DNA of 62,295 nucleotides, from IMG/VR virus record IMGVR_UViG_3300034093_000922, positions 1 through 62,295 of that record. One strand, given 5' to 3'. The notes beneath the pieces are model-generated. The model had not been told where the DNA came from. It saw only the letters and a list, made by a program, of their open reading frames with translations, and made no database searches. This DNA is from a virus. The translations under genes were made by a program, and so were the position numbers. Each line of letters begins with the position of its first letter. The stretch's first letter is position 1. Below are positions 40,563 to 46,399 of the stretch, piece after piece.

Positions 40563-40591
40563 TTGCTATTTGCCGAATCATCGCGTATATA
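40563..40591 (+). promoter_or_regulatory. Cassette promoter 7
   Basis: TTGCTA, 17 bases, TATATA (a TATAAT lies 4 bases further on). Serves the HTH gene at 40628. Confidence 0.6.
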
Positions 40592-40627
40592 TAATACATA
40601 GAAACGGACAACATAGGAGAGTCCAAC

Positions 40628-40942
40628 ATGGCTGCTGAGAAAAAAGTAAACTACACTGAAGCACAGACTGTCGCAATGATCGCTAACTATCAAGCGGGTC
40701 AATCGGTCGAGGACATTGCAGACGCAATGGGCAAGGCTGTTCGGTCGGTTCGGTCGAAGCTGGTTCGGGAAGGCGTGTATGTCGCCGCTGAAAAGGCTGC
40801 AAAGTCGAAGCGTGAGGAAGGCCCCACGAAAAAGGAAATGCTGCAAGAGCTGGAAACTCTCGCCACCTTTCCCGTTGAAGGCTTCATGGGTGCAACTAAA
40901 GAGTCGATTCAAGCTCTTATTTCGCATCTAAAGACCGCTTAA
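40628..40942 (+). CDS. HTH/HeH-type putative regulator, paralog A
   Basis: 104 residues in two parts. Residues 8-52 form a helix-turn-helix (YTEAQTVAMIANYQAGQSVE; DIADAMGKAVRSVRSKLV), with REGVYVA at the end. Residues 62-104 (GPTKKEMLQELETL; VEGFMGATKESIQALI) look like a HeH/SAP-type helix-extended loop-helix, another DNA-binding fold. A role as transcription factor for the repeated cassette promoters is inferred. AGGAGAG before the ATG. Confidence 0.75.
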   Translation: MAAEKKVNYTEAQTVAMIANYQAGQSVEDIADAMGKAVRSVRSKLVREGVYVAAEKAAKSKREEGPTKKEMLQELETLATFPVEGFMGATKESIQALISHLKTA

Positions 40943-40948
40943 AGAATA

Positions 40949-40972
40949 AGCTAGGCGTGAAAGCGCCTAGCT
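40949..40972. other. Hairpin after HTH paralog A
   Basis: AGCTAGGCG/CGCCTAGCT, 9 bp with loop TGAAAG, 6 bases after the stop. No U-run. Confidence 0.6.
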
Positions 40973-40977
40973 ACTAT

Positions 40978-41067
40978 GGCCCGCGCTTGGTGCTACCCGT
41001 TTAGATAGCTGGCGCTATCTTGACAACCTCGCCAGAGGGGGGATGCGGTTCGATTCCGCAGCAGGCC
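40978..41067 (+). other. tRNA-like element (T-arm plus acceptor)
   Basis: A perfect T-arm TGCGG-TTCGATT-CCGCA (41044-41060) is followed by GCAGGCC, which pairs 6 of 7 with GGCCCGC at 40978-40984. The 90-base span is class II tRNA length. The expected D-arm and 7-base anticodon loop cannot be folded; instead there is a hairpin AGATAGC/GCTATCT with a 4-base loop and CCTC/GAGG. No CCA is encoded. A decayed tRNA, tRNA mimic or remnant of an attachment site are all possible. Confidence 0.4.
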
Positions 41068-41081
41068 TTTCATCCTTGAAA

Positions 41082-41142
41082 AAGTGATTGATTTCAGTCA
41101 CTTAGAGGGGGCCGCGCCCCACCTCGTAACTACTTGATTCTA
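41082..41142. repeat. Intergenic inverted-repeat module IR6
   Basis: Left arm TGATTTCAGTCACTTAG, centre GGGGGCCGCGCCCC, right arm CGTAACTACTTGATTCTA. Confidence 0.65.
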
Positions 41143-41158
41143 AACGAAAACTTAGCTA

Positions 41159-41187
41159 TTGACTTGTTGGATCTATCGGCGTATAAA
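41159..41187 (+). promoter_or_regulatory. Cassette promoter 8
   Basis: TTGACT, 17 bases, TATAAA. Serves the second HAD gene. Confidence 0.75.
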
Positions 41188-41215
41188 TAGACAGGAAATA
41201 GAAAAGGAACTAACC

Positions 41216-41671
41216 ATGATTACTAACATCTCAATCTTCGATATGGACGGAACTATCATCGATAGTTCGCATCGCCAAGTCACTTTGCCAGATGGAACTC
41301 TGGACCTATCGGCTTGGATCGAAAATTGCTCTCCTGAAATGATCTTTCAAGATAAGGTCTTGCCTCTGGCTCAACAGATCCGCAAGCGTCAAAAAGCTGG
41401 CGATTATGTTTTGATTTGCACGGCTCGCGTTATGCGCCATGCAGATTATGAGTTTTTGATGGATAACGGGATTTGCCCCGATAAAATCATTTCTCGCCCT
41501 ATGGGTAATAATGAGCCAGACGGCCAGCTTAAAGCCAAGCAATTGTCTAAGCTGTTCAATCTAAAGCAATTCAAACGCGCTTCAAAAATAATGTTTGACG
41601 ATGCGGCTTCTGTTCGGACCGCTCTGCGTAAGATTGGAATTGCGGTTCTTCACCCTCGAAAAGTTCATTGA
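41216..41671 (+). CDS. HAD-family phosphatase, copy 2
   Basis: 151 residues from ATG 41216. Motif I FDMDGTI (nucleophile D8, D10), motif II Thr in LICTAR, motif IV IMFDDAA; the whole order matches the 37739 gene (SSHRQ versus NSAHR after motif I, DGTLDLS versus DGTLDLD). The two are about as diverged as separate acquisitions. Substrate unknown. The leader has AAAAGGAACTAACC before the ATG. Confidence 0.75.
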   Translation: MITNISIFDMDGTIIDSSHRQVTLPDGTLDLSAWIENCSPEMIFQDKVLPLAQQIRKRQKAGDYVLICTARVMRHADYEFLMDNGICPDKIISRPMGNNEPDGQLKAKQLSKLFNLKQFKRASKIMFDDAASVRTALRKIGIAVLHPRKVH

Positions 41672-41721
41672 TTTCAATGGCTTAAGAGGGGGCCGCCCCG
41701 GCTGCTAACTCATTGATAACA
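41665..41721. repeat. Intergenic inverted-repeat module IR7
   Basis: Left arm TTGATTTCAATGGCTTAAG, centre GGGGGCCGCCCCGG, right arm GCTAACTCATTGATAACA. Confidence 0.75.
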
Positions 41722-41737
41722 CGCAATAAAATACTTC

Positions 41738-41767
41738 TTGCACTGTTCTATATTTTTGCGCTATAGT
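41738..41767 (+). promoter_or_regulatory. Cassette promoter 9
   Basis: TTGCAC, 18 bases, TATAGT. The only clear member with an 18-base spacer. Confidence 0.55.
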
Positions 41768-41791
41768 TAATCATCAAAAGGAGAAATAGAA

Positions 41792-42019
41792 ATGGAAGCA
41801 CCTCATGTATACGTTGTCCACTACCAAGGCAGGGACGTTGAATGCTACGGCACGTTGGAAGAAGATAGCAATTTCAGCGTTGTCTGCGATGATGAATCTG
41901 ATGATGATGTTTGGACTGATGGCGATCCTGATAACGAATCATTTACCACTTGGGAAGATGTAGTAGCTTGTCTGCAAATGCACTTTGACTCAGACATTCA
42001 AGAAATCTCGGCTTGCTAA
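41792..42019 (+). CDS. Acidic hypothetical protein
   Basis: 75 residues, very acidic (VVCDDESDDDVWTDGDPDNE). A beta start (PHVYVVHYQGRDVECYG) and a helical end. DNA mimicry is one possible use of such acidity, as in some phage anti-defence proteins, but nothing specific supports it. AAAAGGAG before the ATG. Confidence 0.6.
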   Translation: MEAPHVYVVHYQGRDVECYGTLEEDSNFSVVCDDESDDDVWTDGDPDNESFTTWEDVVACLQMHFDSDIQEISAC

Positions 42020-42024
42020 GAAAA

Positions 42025-42053
42025 CCCCTTGTAACTCATTGAATTACAAGGGG
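42025..42053 (-). terminator. Hairpin with left-facing U-tract, within IR8
   Basis: CCCCTTGTAA/TTACAAGGGG (10 bp) with loop CTCATTGAA, itself a copy of the right-arm core, preceded by AAAA. Confidence 0.6.
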
Positions 42054-42084
42054 TGGCGCCCCTACCCCTAAGCCACTGATAACA
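42025..42084. repeat. Intergenic inverted-repeat module IR8
   Basis: Left arm with ATTACAAGGGG, centre TGGCGCCCC, right arm CCTAAGCCACTGATAACA. Promoter 10 follows. Confidence 0.65.
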
Positions 42085-42100
42085 CACAATAAAATAGCTC

Positions 42101-42129
42101 TTGCAATCCACAGCGAATCGGCGTATAAA
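42101..42129 (+). promoter_or_regulatory. Cassette promoter 10
   Basis: TTGCAA, 17 bases, TATAAA. Serves three overlapping small genes. Confidence 0.75.
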
Positions 42130-42153
42130 GAATCATCATCAAAGGAGATACAG

Positions 42154-42321
42154 ATGAAAGCTAAAGAAGCCATTGCCAAGATTGAAGAAATCATGACTCT
42201 GGTATATGATGGATATGGTGAGCCTATGCACCCTTTTGAGCGTGTGAGCATGATTAACACTGTGATCCGCCGCTACAAAAAAAGCCTGCTGAAAAAGGAA
42301 AGCCAAGATGCGCCTTCGTGA
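42154..42321 (+). CDS. Small helical protein
   Basis: 55 residues (KAKEAIAKIEEIMTLVYDG; ERVSMINTVIRRYKKSLL). Amphipathic helices with a basic end. AAAGGAGATACAG precedes the ATG, 25 bases after the promoter. Overlaps the next gene by 14 bases, which supports both frames. Confidence 0.65.
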   Translation: MKAKEAIAKIEEIMTLVYDGYGEPMHPFERVSMINTVIRRYKKSLLKKESQDAPS

Positions 42322-42535
42322 GGGCGCATGGTATGCAACACAACGGGGCCGAGTCGTTGGCCCTGTTATGCGAATGAATCACGCCGTCACCGAATCCTTC
42401 TGGTTTGAAGATTACTTTGAAACTGGAATTTGGAATCGTTTCGGCTGGTGTCACCCTGAAACAAAAACAGGGTATAGTTATGGAAACTTGGTGCAAGAGG
42501 TAGAGGAGCCAGCACATGAAACAAATTTGGTGTGA
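42308..42535 (+). CDS. Hypothetical protein
   Basis: 75 residues, aromatic-rich (REGAWYATQRGRVVGPVMRM; SFWFEDYFETGIWNRFGW). The start resembles small beta-domain phage proteins that carry GxWYxTRDG-type openings. AAGGAAAG lies 8 bases before the ATG. Overlaps its neighbours on both sides. Confidence 0.6.
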   Translation: MRLREGAWYATQRGRVVGPVMRMNHAVTESFWFEDYFETGIWNRFGWCHPETKTGYSYGNLVQEVEEPAHETNLV

Positions 42536-42716
42536 ATGGGATATCGGGCAGGAACGCTTGGTTTTTCGCAATGACGACGCGGCAATGCGATGGATTCGCA
42601 ATAACCCGCTTCTACAAGAAGATGCTGAGGAAGATGCGGTTGACATTGAGACGTATATCCAAGACCTGTTCGATGGAGGAGAGCTAGATTTTATTGACCT
42701 CGAAGTTATCGAATAA
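42516..42716 (+). CDS. Acidic hypothetical protein
   Basis: 66 residues with two acidic stretches (LLQEDAEEDAVDIETYIQDL; FDGGELDFIDLEVIE). GAGGAG lies 7 bases before the ATG. Third gene of the promoter 10 unit. No family recognised. Confidence 0.6.
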   Translation: MKQIWCEWDIGQERLVFRNDDAAMRWIRNNPLLQEDAEEDAVDIETYIQDLFDGGELDFIDLEVIE

Positions 42717-42717
42717 A

Positions 42718-42768
42718 AACAAGGGGTTAGCAGCCCCGGCGTCCCGATCGCTAACTCATTGATATTAC
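42718..42768. repeat. Intergenic inverted-repeat module IR9
   Basis: Left arm AACAAGGGGTTAG, centre CCCCGGCGTCCCG, right arm CTAACTCATTGATATTAC. Confidence 0.75.
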
Positions 42769-42783
42769 GGAGTAATTTAGTGC

Positions 42784-42812
42784 TTGCAACGTCCCACGAA
42801 CTGTTCTATAAA
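42784..42812 (+). promoter_or_regulatory. Cassette promoter 11
   Basis: TTGCAA, 17 bases, TATAAA, preceded by AGTGC as in promoter 2. Confidence 0.75.
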
Positions 42813-42835
42813 GACTTATCAAGAAAGGAAATCAT

Positions 42836-42952
42836 ATGGAACTGAACGAATACATCGACTACCTGAATAGCCTGTTCATTCAGGAAGTGCTGGACTTCGA
42901 CTATTATGTCGAGGGCAAGCGTTCAACTGTTGACTCACTCACAATTCTCTGA
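42836..42952 (+). CDS. Acidic micro-ORF
   Basis: 38 residues (MELNEYIDYLNSLFIQEVLD). Placed 24 bases after promoter 11 with AAAGGAAATCAT before the ATG, and followed 11 bases later by the next gene, so it is the leader gene of its unit. No function assigned. Confidence 0.55.
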   Translation: MELNEYIDYLNSLFIQEVLDFDYYVEGKRSTVDSLTIL

Positions 42953-42963
42953 AAGGGAAAGAT

Positions 42964-43197
42964 ATGACCACCTACACTGTAATCTGGCGTGATACTGGCG
43001 ATGAATTTATGTTCACTGACGTATCTTTAGAGGGTAACCCTAACGGAATGTCAACTTATGACTGGATCGAACTAGCAAGCGCGATTGAGTATATCGACTT
43101 TGCTACCGATGAATACGAAGAAATTATGAAAGGCCTGCGTAATACAGGCTATGATTTATTGGCTGTTGTTGTCGGCCCTCTCACTCATGTAATCTGA
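42964..43197 (+). CDS. Hypothetical protein
   Basis: 77 residues. TYTVIWRDTGDEFMFTDVSL and ELASAIEYIDFATDEYEEI indicate a small alpha/beta fold; an LAVVVGPLTHVI strand ends it. Similar short acidic proteins are frequent in phage early regions. AAGGGAAAG before the ATG. Confidence 0.6.
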   Translation: MTTYTVIWRDTGDEFMFTDVSLEGNPNGMSTYDWIELASAIEYIDFATDEYEEIMKGLRNTGYDLLAVVVGPLTHVI

Positions 43198-43209
43198 AAG
43201 GAAAATAAA

Positions 43210-43434
43210 ATGTATGTTCTGCTTTATACCAATGCCGAAGCCCATCCTTGCTATGTTCAGGGAACATTGGCCGAAATCAACGCTCATATCCGCAGCGAAT
43301 GCGAATGCGGAAACATTGATCGCGAAGATTGGGAATTCTCTGGGCCGTTTGAGTTTCTTTGCATTGAAGATGGTAAGCTAACGCCAGTCAATTCATGGGA
43401 AATGACTAATATTCCTCAATTTTGGGTGAACTGA
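43210..43434 (+). CDS. Hypothetical protein
   Basis: 74 residues (YVLLYTNAEAHPCYVQGTLA; IRSECECGNIDREDWEFSGP). It has three Cys, acidic, and an alpha/beta pattern like its upstream neighbour. AAAGGAAAATAAA before the ATG. Confidence 0.6.
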   Translation: MYVLLYTNAEAHPCYVQGTLAEINAHIRSECECGNIDREDWEFSGPFEFLCIEDGKLTPVNSWEMTNIPQFWVN

Positions 43435-43435
43435 A

Positions 43436-43681
43436 ATGCTGATCTGTTACTTTATCGCAAACGTTCTAATGATTTCAGATGGCACAATAGCTAACCCCTT
43501 GACTTCGTTGCAGAATATCCAGCTGCAACGGAGTTGGGGCGATAGCCTAGGCCTATCAGCGCGCACAACCGGCGGAAATATTGTATACTATACTCTAGAT
43601 CCGATCGACACAAATTTAACTGTCGACGAGATTTTATTGCGCTGCGAAGAATCAGCATTTGACCCTGTATTTCATCCATGA
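43436..43681 (+). CDS. Doubtful ORF covering a half-module
   Basis: 81 residues starting 2 bases after the previous stop. Its early part contains CTAACCCCTTGACTTCGTTG (43490-43509), a copy of the right-arm motif normally found between genes, so the frame may be a coincidence over a degraded intergenic module. The later part (YYTLDPIDTNLTVDEILLRC) does look protein-like. The ribosome-binding site is weak. Confidence 0.4.
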   Translation: MLICYFIANVLMISDGTIANPLTSLQNIQLQRSWGDSLGLSARTTGGNIVYYTLDPIDTNLTVDEILLRCEESAFDPVFHP

Positions 43682-43735
43682 TAACAAGGGGTTAGGACCC
43701 CCGGCGCCCCGGCTGCTAAGTGCTTGATATCGTTG
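43681..43735. repeat. Intergenic inverted-repeat module IR10
   Basis: Left arm ATAACAAGGGGTTAG, centre CCCCCGGCGCCCCGG, right arm GCTAAGTGCTTGATATCGTT; a second right arm follows at 43748-43770. Confidence 0.75.
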
Positions 43736-43747
43736 GATAATCTAATT

Positions 43748-43770
43748 TGTAACCCATTGATATCATTCAC
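43748..43770. repeat. Extra right-arm copy (IR11 half-site)
   Basis: TGTAACCCATTGATATCATT followed by CAC, with no facing left arm; 33 bp downstream of the IR10 right arm. Confidence 0.65.
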
Positions 43771-43790
43771 TATTAAAACTCACTTTTCTG

Positions 43791-43819
43791 TTGCAACCCT
43801 GTTTCTGTCATGCTATACA
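43791..43819 (+). promoter_or_regulatory. Cassette promoter 12
   Basis: TTGCAA, 17 bases, TATACA. Serves HTH paralog B. Confidence 0.7.
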
Positions 43820-43856
43820 TAATCATCAGAAACGAACAACCCAAAAGGAGATTTTC

Positions 43857-44168
43857 ATGGCTGTTCAAAAATCCGCGAACTACACTGCCGAGTTGACCGC
43901 TGCTATCGTTGACCAATACACCTCTGGTCAAGGTGTCGAAGCTATTGCCGAGGCTATCGGCAAAAGCGTTCGTTCGGTCCGCTCCAAACTCGTCCGCGAG
44001 GGCGTTTATGTGGCGGCTGAAAAGCCCAAAGGTGCGGCCCGTGAGTTGGGTCCGACCAAAAAAGAACTTTTGATTGAGTTGGAAGCGTTGGTTTCCTACC
44101 CCGTCGAAGGTTTGATGGGTGCGACCAAAGAAGCCATTGCGGCTTTGATCGCTAACGCAAAAAACTAA
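43857..44168 (+). CDS. HTH/HeH-type putative regulator, paralog B
   Basis: 103 residues from ATG 43857 after AAAAGGAG. HTH half: YTAELTAAIVDQYTSGQGVE, AIAEAIGKSVRSVRSKLV; HeH-like half: LGPTKKELLIELEALV, VEGLMGATKEAIAALI. About two thirds identical to paralog A by eye. Followed by a textbook terminator, so it forms a monocistronic unit. Confidence 0.75.
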   Translation: MAVQKSANYTAELTAAIVDQYTSGQGVEAIAEAIGKSVRSVRSKLVREGVYVAAEKPKGAARELGPTKKELLIELEALVSYPVEGLMGATKEAIAALIANAKN

Positions 44169-44188
44169 GCTTATCAACAGCTTAGGTA

Positions 44189-44219
44189 AAAGGCCCTGCT
44201 TCGGCAGGGCCTTTTTTTA
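44189..44219 (+). terminator. Intrinsic terminator of HTH paralog B
   Basis: AAGGCCCTGC-TTCG-GCAGGGCCTT, a 10-bp stem with a UUCG tetraloop and a run of seven T. Confidence 0.92.
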
Positions 44220-44243
44220 TATGTCAAGGCCTAAAAAACTGAG

Positions 44244-44298
44244 CAATATCAAGGACTTACGGGTGGGGGCGCTCCATCGTCTAATGTATTGATAACAC
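44244..44298. repeat. Intergenic inverted-repeat module IR12
   Basis: Left arm AATATCAAGGACTTAC, centre GGTGGGGGCGCTCC, right arm CTAATGTATTGATAACAC. Confidence 0.65.
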
Positions 44299-44313
44299 AA
44301 AGAAACTTTTACG

Positions 44314-44342
44314 TTGCTTGATGGTGTTTGGCGTGCTAGTAT
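44314..44342 (+). promoter_or_regulatory. Cassette promoter 13
   Basis: TTGCTT, 17 bases, TAGTAT. Weaker match, but at the conserved distance from the gene at 44374. Confidence 0.5.
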
Positions 44343-44373
44343 TAAGAGTAACCTAGAAAACAGGAGAACTAAA

Positions 44374-44901
44374 ATGCCTAACTGGTGCGATAACACACTG
44401 TATATCGAAAGCGATAAAGAAACTATTGCTCATATTGTAGAAGCAATTGAACAAGGTAAGATGCTACACTTTATGAATCCAATGCCTGAAGATAAGGCAG
44501 AAGATTGGTATAGCTGGCGGGTTGATAATTGGGGAACCAAATGGGAAGTTGAAGCTCATATTGACAGCGAGCATGATGAAACCAGCGTAAGCATTTGGTT
44601 TGACTCTGCTTGGGCACCTCCTACTGGCGCATACGATAGCTTTTACAATCGAATGAATGAACTAAATCGTCCTATCGAGATTAGAGCGGAGTATATCGAA
44701 TGGGGTGGAATGTTTTGCGGGGAATGGGTTAACGGGTCAGATGAATGCTGGATAATTCCTGACAATGTAGAAGAAGCTAAAGGCAACATACCTGAAGAAA
44801 TTCTAGAGCATTTTAACATTCTAGAAACTCTAGAGTGCTGTGCAGAGAATGAAGATAAAACTGAAAAAGAAAAGGAAGTAGATCATGCAGATGACGTATG
44901 A
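44374..44901 (+). CDS. YubB/DUF1281-type ferredoxin-fold protein
   Basis: 175 residues from ATG 44374 (CAGGAG upstream); a longer frame from 44314 is not supported. It opens MPNWCDNTLYIESD, has WRVDNWGTKWEVEAHID and SIWFDSAWAPPTGAYDSF, all hallmarks of this widespread phage/plasmid family with a ferredoxin-like fold. Molecular role unknown. The last 40 residues are very acidic. Overlaps the next gene by 17 bases. Confidence 0.8.
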   Translation: MPNWCDNTLYIESDKETIAHIVEAIEQGKMLHFMNPMPEDKAEDWYSWRVDNWGTKWEVEAHIDSEHDETSVSIWFDSAWAPPTGAYDSFYNRMNELNRPIEIRAEYIEWGGMFCGEWVNGSDECWIIPDNVEEAKGNIPEEILEHFNILETLECCAENEDKTEKEKEVDHADDV

Positions 44902-45055
44902 AGCTTGGATGGCTGCTGTAAACGCTATTCTGCTTAGAGACTATGAACTAAGCACAGAATATCTGCCAGATTGGCCTAGTCATGATAACTGGAGCGATGG
45001 TGTAAGCCCTGAAGAAGGGGCTGAAGTCTGCCTAGAAGAATCAGAAATGTTTTAG
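44885..45055 (+). CDS. Acidic small protein
   Basis: 56 residues (QMTYEAWMAAVNAILLRDYE; LPDWPSHDNWSDGVSPEEGA). AAGGAAG lies 9 bases before the ATG. The EAWMAAV...YEL...LPDW...YxDGVSP pattern recurs in small phage proteins, like the one encoded at 46191. Second gene of the promoter 13 unit. Confidence 0.65.
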   Translation: MQMTYEAWMAAVNAILLRDYELSTEYLPDWPSHDNWSDGVSPEEGAEVCLEESEMF

Positions 45056-45060
45056 GAAAA

Positions 45061-45127
45061 TGCAGCGTAATCAATGGGTTACGCTGCACAGCGCCCAGGC
45101 TGCTAAGCTATTGAAATCGTTCAGTTG
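45061..45127. repeat. Intergenic inverted-repeat module IR13
   Basis: Hairpin TGCAGCGTAA/TTACGCTGCA whose right half holds the left arm TAATCAATGGGTTAC; centre CAGCGCCCAGG; right arm GCTAAGCTATTGAAATCG. Confidence 0.7.
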
Positions 45128-45300
45128 TTCCTACTGTTAACTCATTGATTTTACTTGCAAATGCTGTGCTTGCTAAGCTATTGAAATCATTCATCTATTG
45201 CTGCTGTTAACCCGTTGAAAATGCACAATATTCCCTCTCAATGCTACCACTCACATTCACTTTACATCTGCTTGCTAACTCATTGATTTCATTCAACTTT
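45099..45300. repeat. Array of right-arm half-sites
   Basis: Five copies of the TAANNNNTTGA core lie at about 45102, 45137, 45173, 45207 and 45275, that is 34-36 bp apart with one place skipped. GCTAAGCTATTGAAATC, GTTAACTCATTGATTTT and GCTAACTCATTGATTTC are examples. No gene or promoter follows directly. It may be a multi-site operator or an origin. Confidence 0.6.
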
Positions 45301-45559
45301 TTCTGCTAGCAATGCTGCAGCATTGCGCCAGTGCAAAACAGAAGTACAAAGTTGATGTCGGGCTGCCACGCTAAGCAATAGCTAAATTGATTTTTATGCA
45401 GCTTTGCTGTGCAAAGCACCAGTACAAAGTAGAAATTTGAAGTACAAAGGCGATCTGCTACGTTTGACCACATCTAAATGGCAGTAAGTGCTCCGCTGCG
45501 CCAGTGCAAAATAGAAACGTTTTTTTGAAGAGTGTGGCGGCAATGCTGCCGCACCTATG
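45301..45559. other. Non-coding stretch with CCAGTGCAAAA elements
   Basis: No convincing gene. It holds related copies of GCCAGTGCAAAACAGAAG at 45328, a variant ACCAGTACAAAGTAGAA at 45415 and GCCAGTGCAAAATAGAA at 45497; one more lies at 46497. AGTACAAAG follows two of them. Dispersed protein-binding sites or decayed copies of one element are the likely readings. Confidence 0.5.
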
Positions 45560-45673
45560 TTCCCGATCGGGAACATTTAGCCAAAATATCCCAACAACTG
45601 CTTATTTGTTACCGATCGGGAACATTTAGCCAAAATATCCCAACAACTGCTTATTTGTTACCGATCGGGAACA
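45560..45673. repeat. 49-bp tandem repeat with palindrome
   Basis: Two identical 49-bp units (45563-45611, 45612-45660) and a partial third (45661-45673). Each begins CCGATCGGGAACA and ends CTTATTTGTTA. The first is flanked to give a perfect 16-bp palindrome GTTCCCGATCGGGAAC at 45560-45575. Looks like an operator or partition-type array. The rest up to 45829 holds no gene. Confidence 0.75.
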
Positions 45674-45829
45674 CAAGCCTCCGTCGCCAATCAGTCGAGG
45701 TGCCCTGCGCCAGTATGATAGTGGAATTTTGGGGGTTTGTCAAGCGTAAAGTGGCGGCAGGTTGTGTTTTGAGATGAGCCTATGTGTAAAATGACGTGCT
45801 AGCGTCAAGCAGCTACGTCAAAATAGAGT

Positions 45830-45858
45830 TTGCATATCAGCTTGTTATCAGCTATATT
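45830..45858 (+). promoter_or_regulatory. Cassette promoter 14
   Basis: TTGCAT, 17 bases, TATATT, followed by the same AATCATCA start region seen in promoters 9, 10 and 12. Confidence 0.65.
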
Positions 45859-45883
45859 GAATCATCAACAAAGGAGAATCAGC

Positions 45884-46177
45884 ATGGCCGAGAACTACAC
45901 AGCAGAACAAACTAAGATGTTAATTGATGCCTACGCTACTGGCATGACAGTAGAAGAACTGGCTAGCCAGCTGGACAAGCCTATTCGGTCTGTCCGCAGC
46001 AAGCTGGTGCGTGAGGGCGTGTACGTTGCACAGCCTCGCAACAAAGCAGCTAAGATTGAAGGTCCTAGCAAGAAAGAACTGCTTCGCGAGCTAGAGACAC
46101 ACGGGTATACCGTAGATGGTCTCGAAGGAGCTACCAAAGAAGCTATCGCTCGTATCATCAGTGTAGTAGCAAACTGA
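45884..46177 (+). CDS. HTH/HeH-type putative regulator, paralog C
   Basis: 97 residues from ATG 45884 after AAAGGAG. HTH half: YTAEQTKMLIDAYATGMTVE, LASQLDKPIRSVRSKLV; HeH-like half: GPSKKELLRELETHG, VDGLEGATKEAIARI. The closest in layout to paralogs A and B. Lies next to the 49-bp palindromic repeats, a possible autoregulatory site. Confidence 0.75.
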   Translation: MAENYTAEQTKMLIDAYATGMTVEELASQLDKPIRSVRSKLVREGVYVAQPRNKAAKIEGPSKKELLRELETHGYTVDGLEGATKEAIARIISVVAN

Positions 46178-46190
46178 CAAGGAGTAACTG

Positions 46191-46343
46191 ATGGATCGCA
46201 CTGAACATGAATACCAATCATGGTTGACGTATCGCGCAGAGTCTGCAGCCTGCGGGTATGAGTACGTATCTTTTGCAGAGTATTCAGGTATGAATACTCA
46301 GCCTGACTACGAATTCGATCTAGATGAGGTAGAAGATAACTAA
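46191..46343 (+). CDS. Small acidic protein
   Basis: 50 residues (DRTEHEYQSWLTYRAESAAC; PDYEFDLDEVEDN end). AAGGAG lies 7 bases before the ATG. Cotranscribed with HTH paralog C and closed off by a UUCG terminator 30 bases downstream. No family recognised. Confidence 0.6.
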   Translation: MDRTEHEYQSWLTYRAESAACGYEYVSFAEYSGMNTQPDYEFDLDEVEDN

Positions 46344-46372
46344 TACCTATTGAACTGAGTTCAACTAACCTT

Positions 46373-46399
46373 AACAGCTGCTTCGGCAGCTGTTTTTTT
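46373..46399 (+). terminator. Intrinsic terminator ending the rightward region
   Basis: ACAGCTGC-TTCG-GCAGCTGT with seven T; same UUCG design as the terminator at 44189. Confidence 0.92.

Noticed and set aside
40978-41067. A functional tRNA gene
   Set aside because: Only T-arm and acceptor fold; no acceptable D-arm or 7-base anticodon loop, and one acceptor mismatch.
45532-45777. Open frame across the 49-bp tandem repeats
   Set aside because: The translation just repeats the DNA repeat and lacks a start signal.
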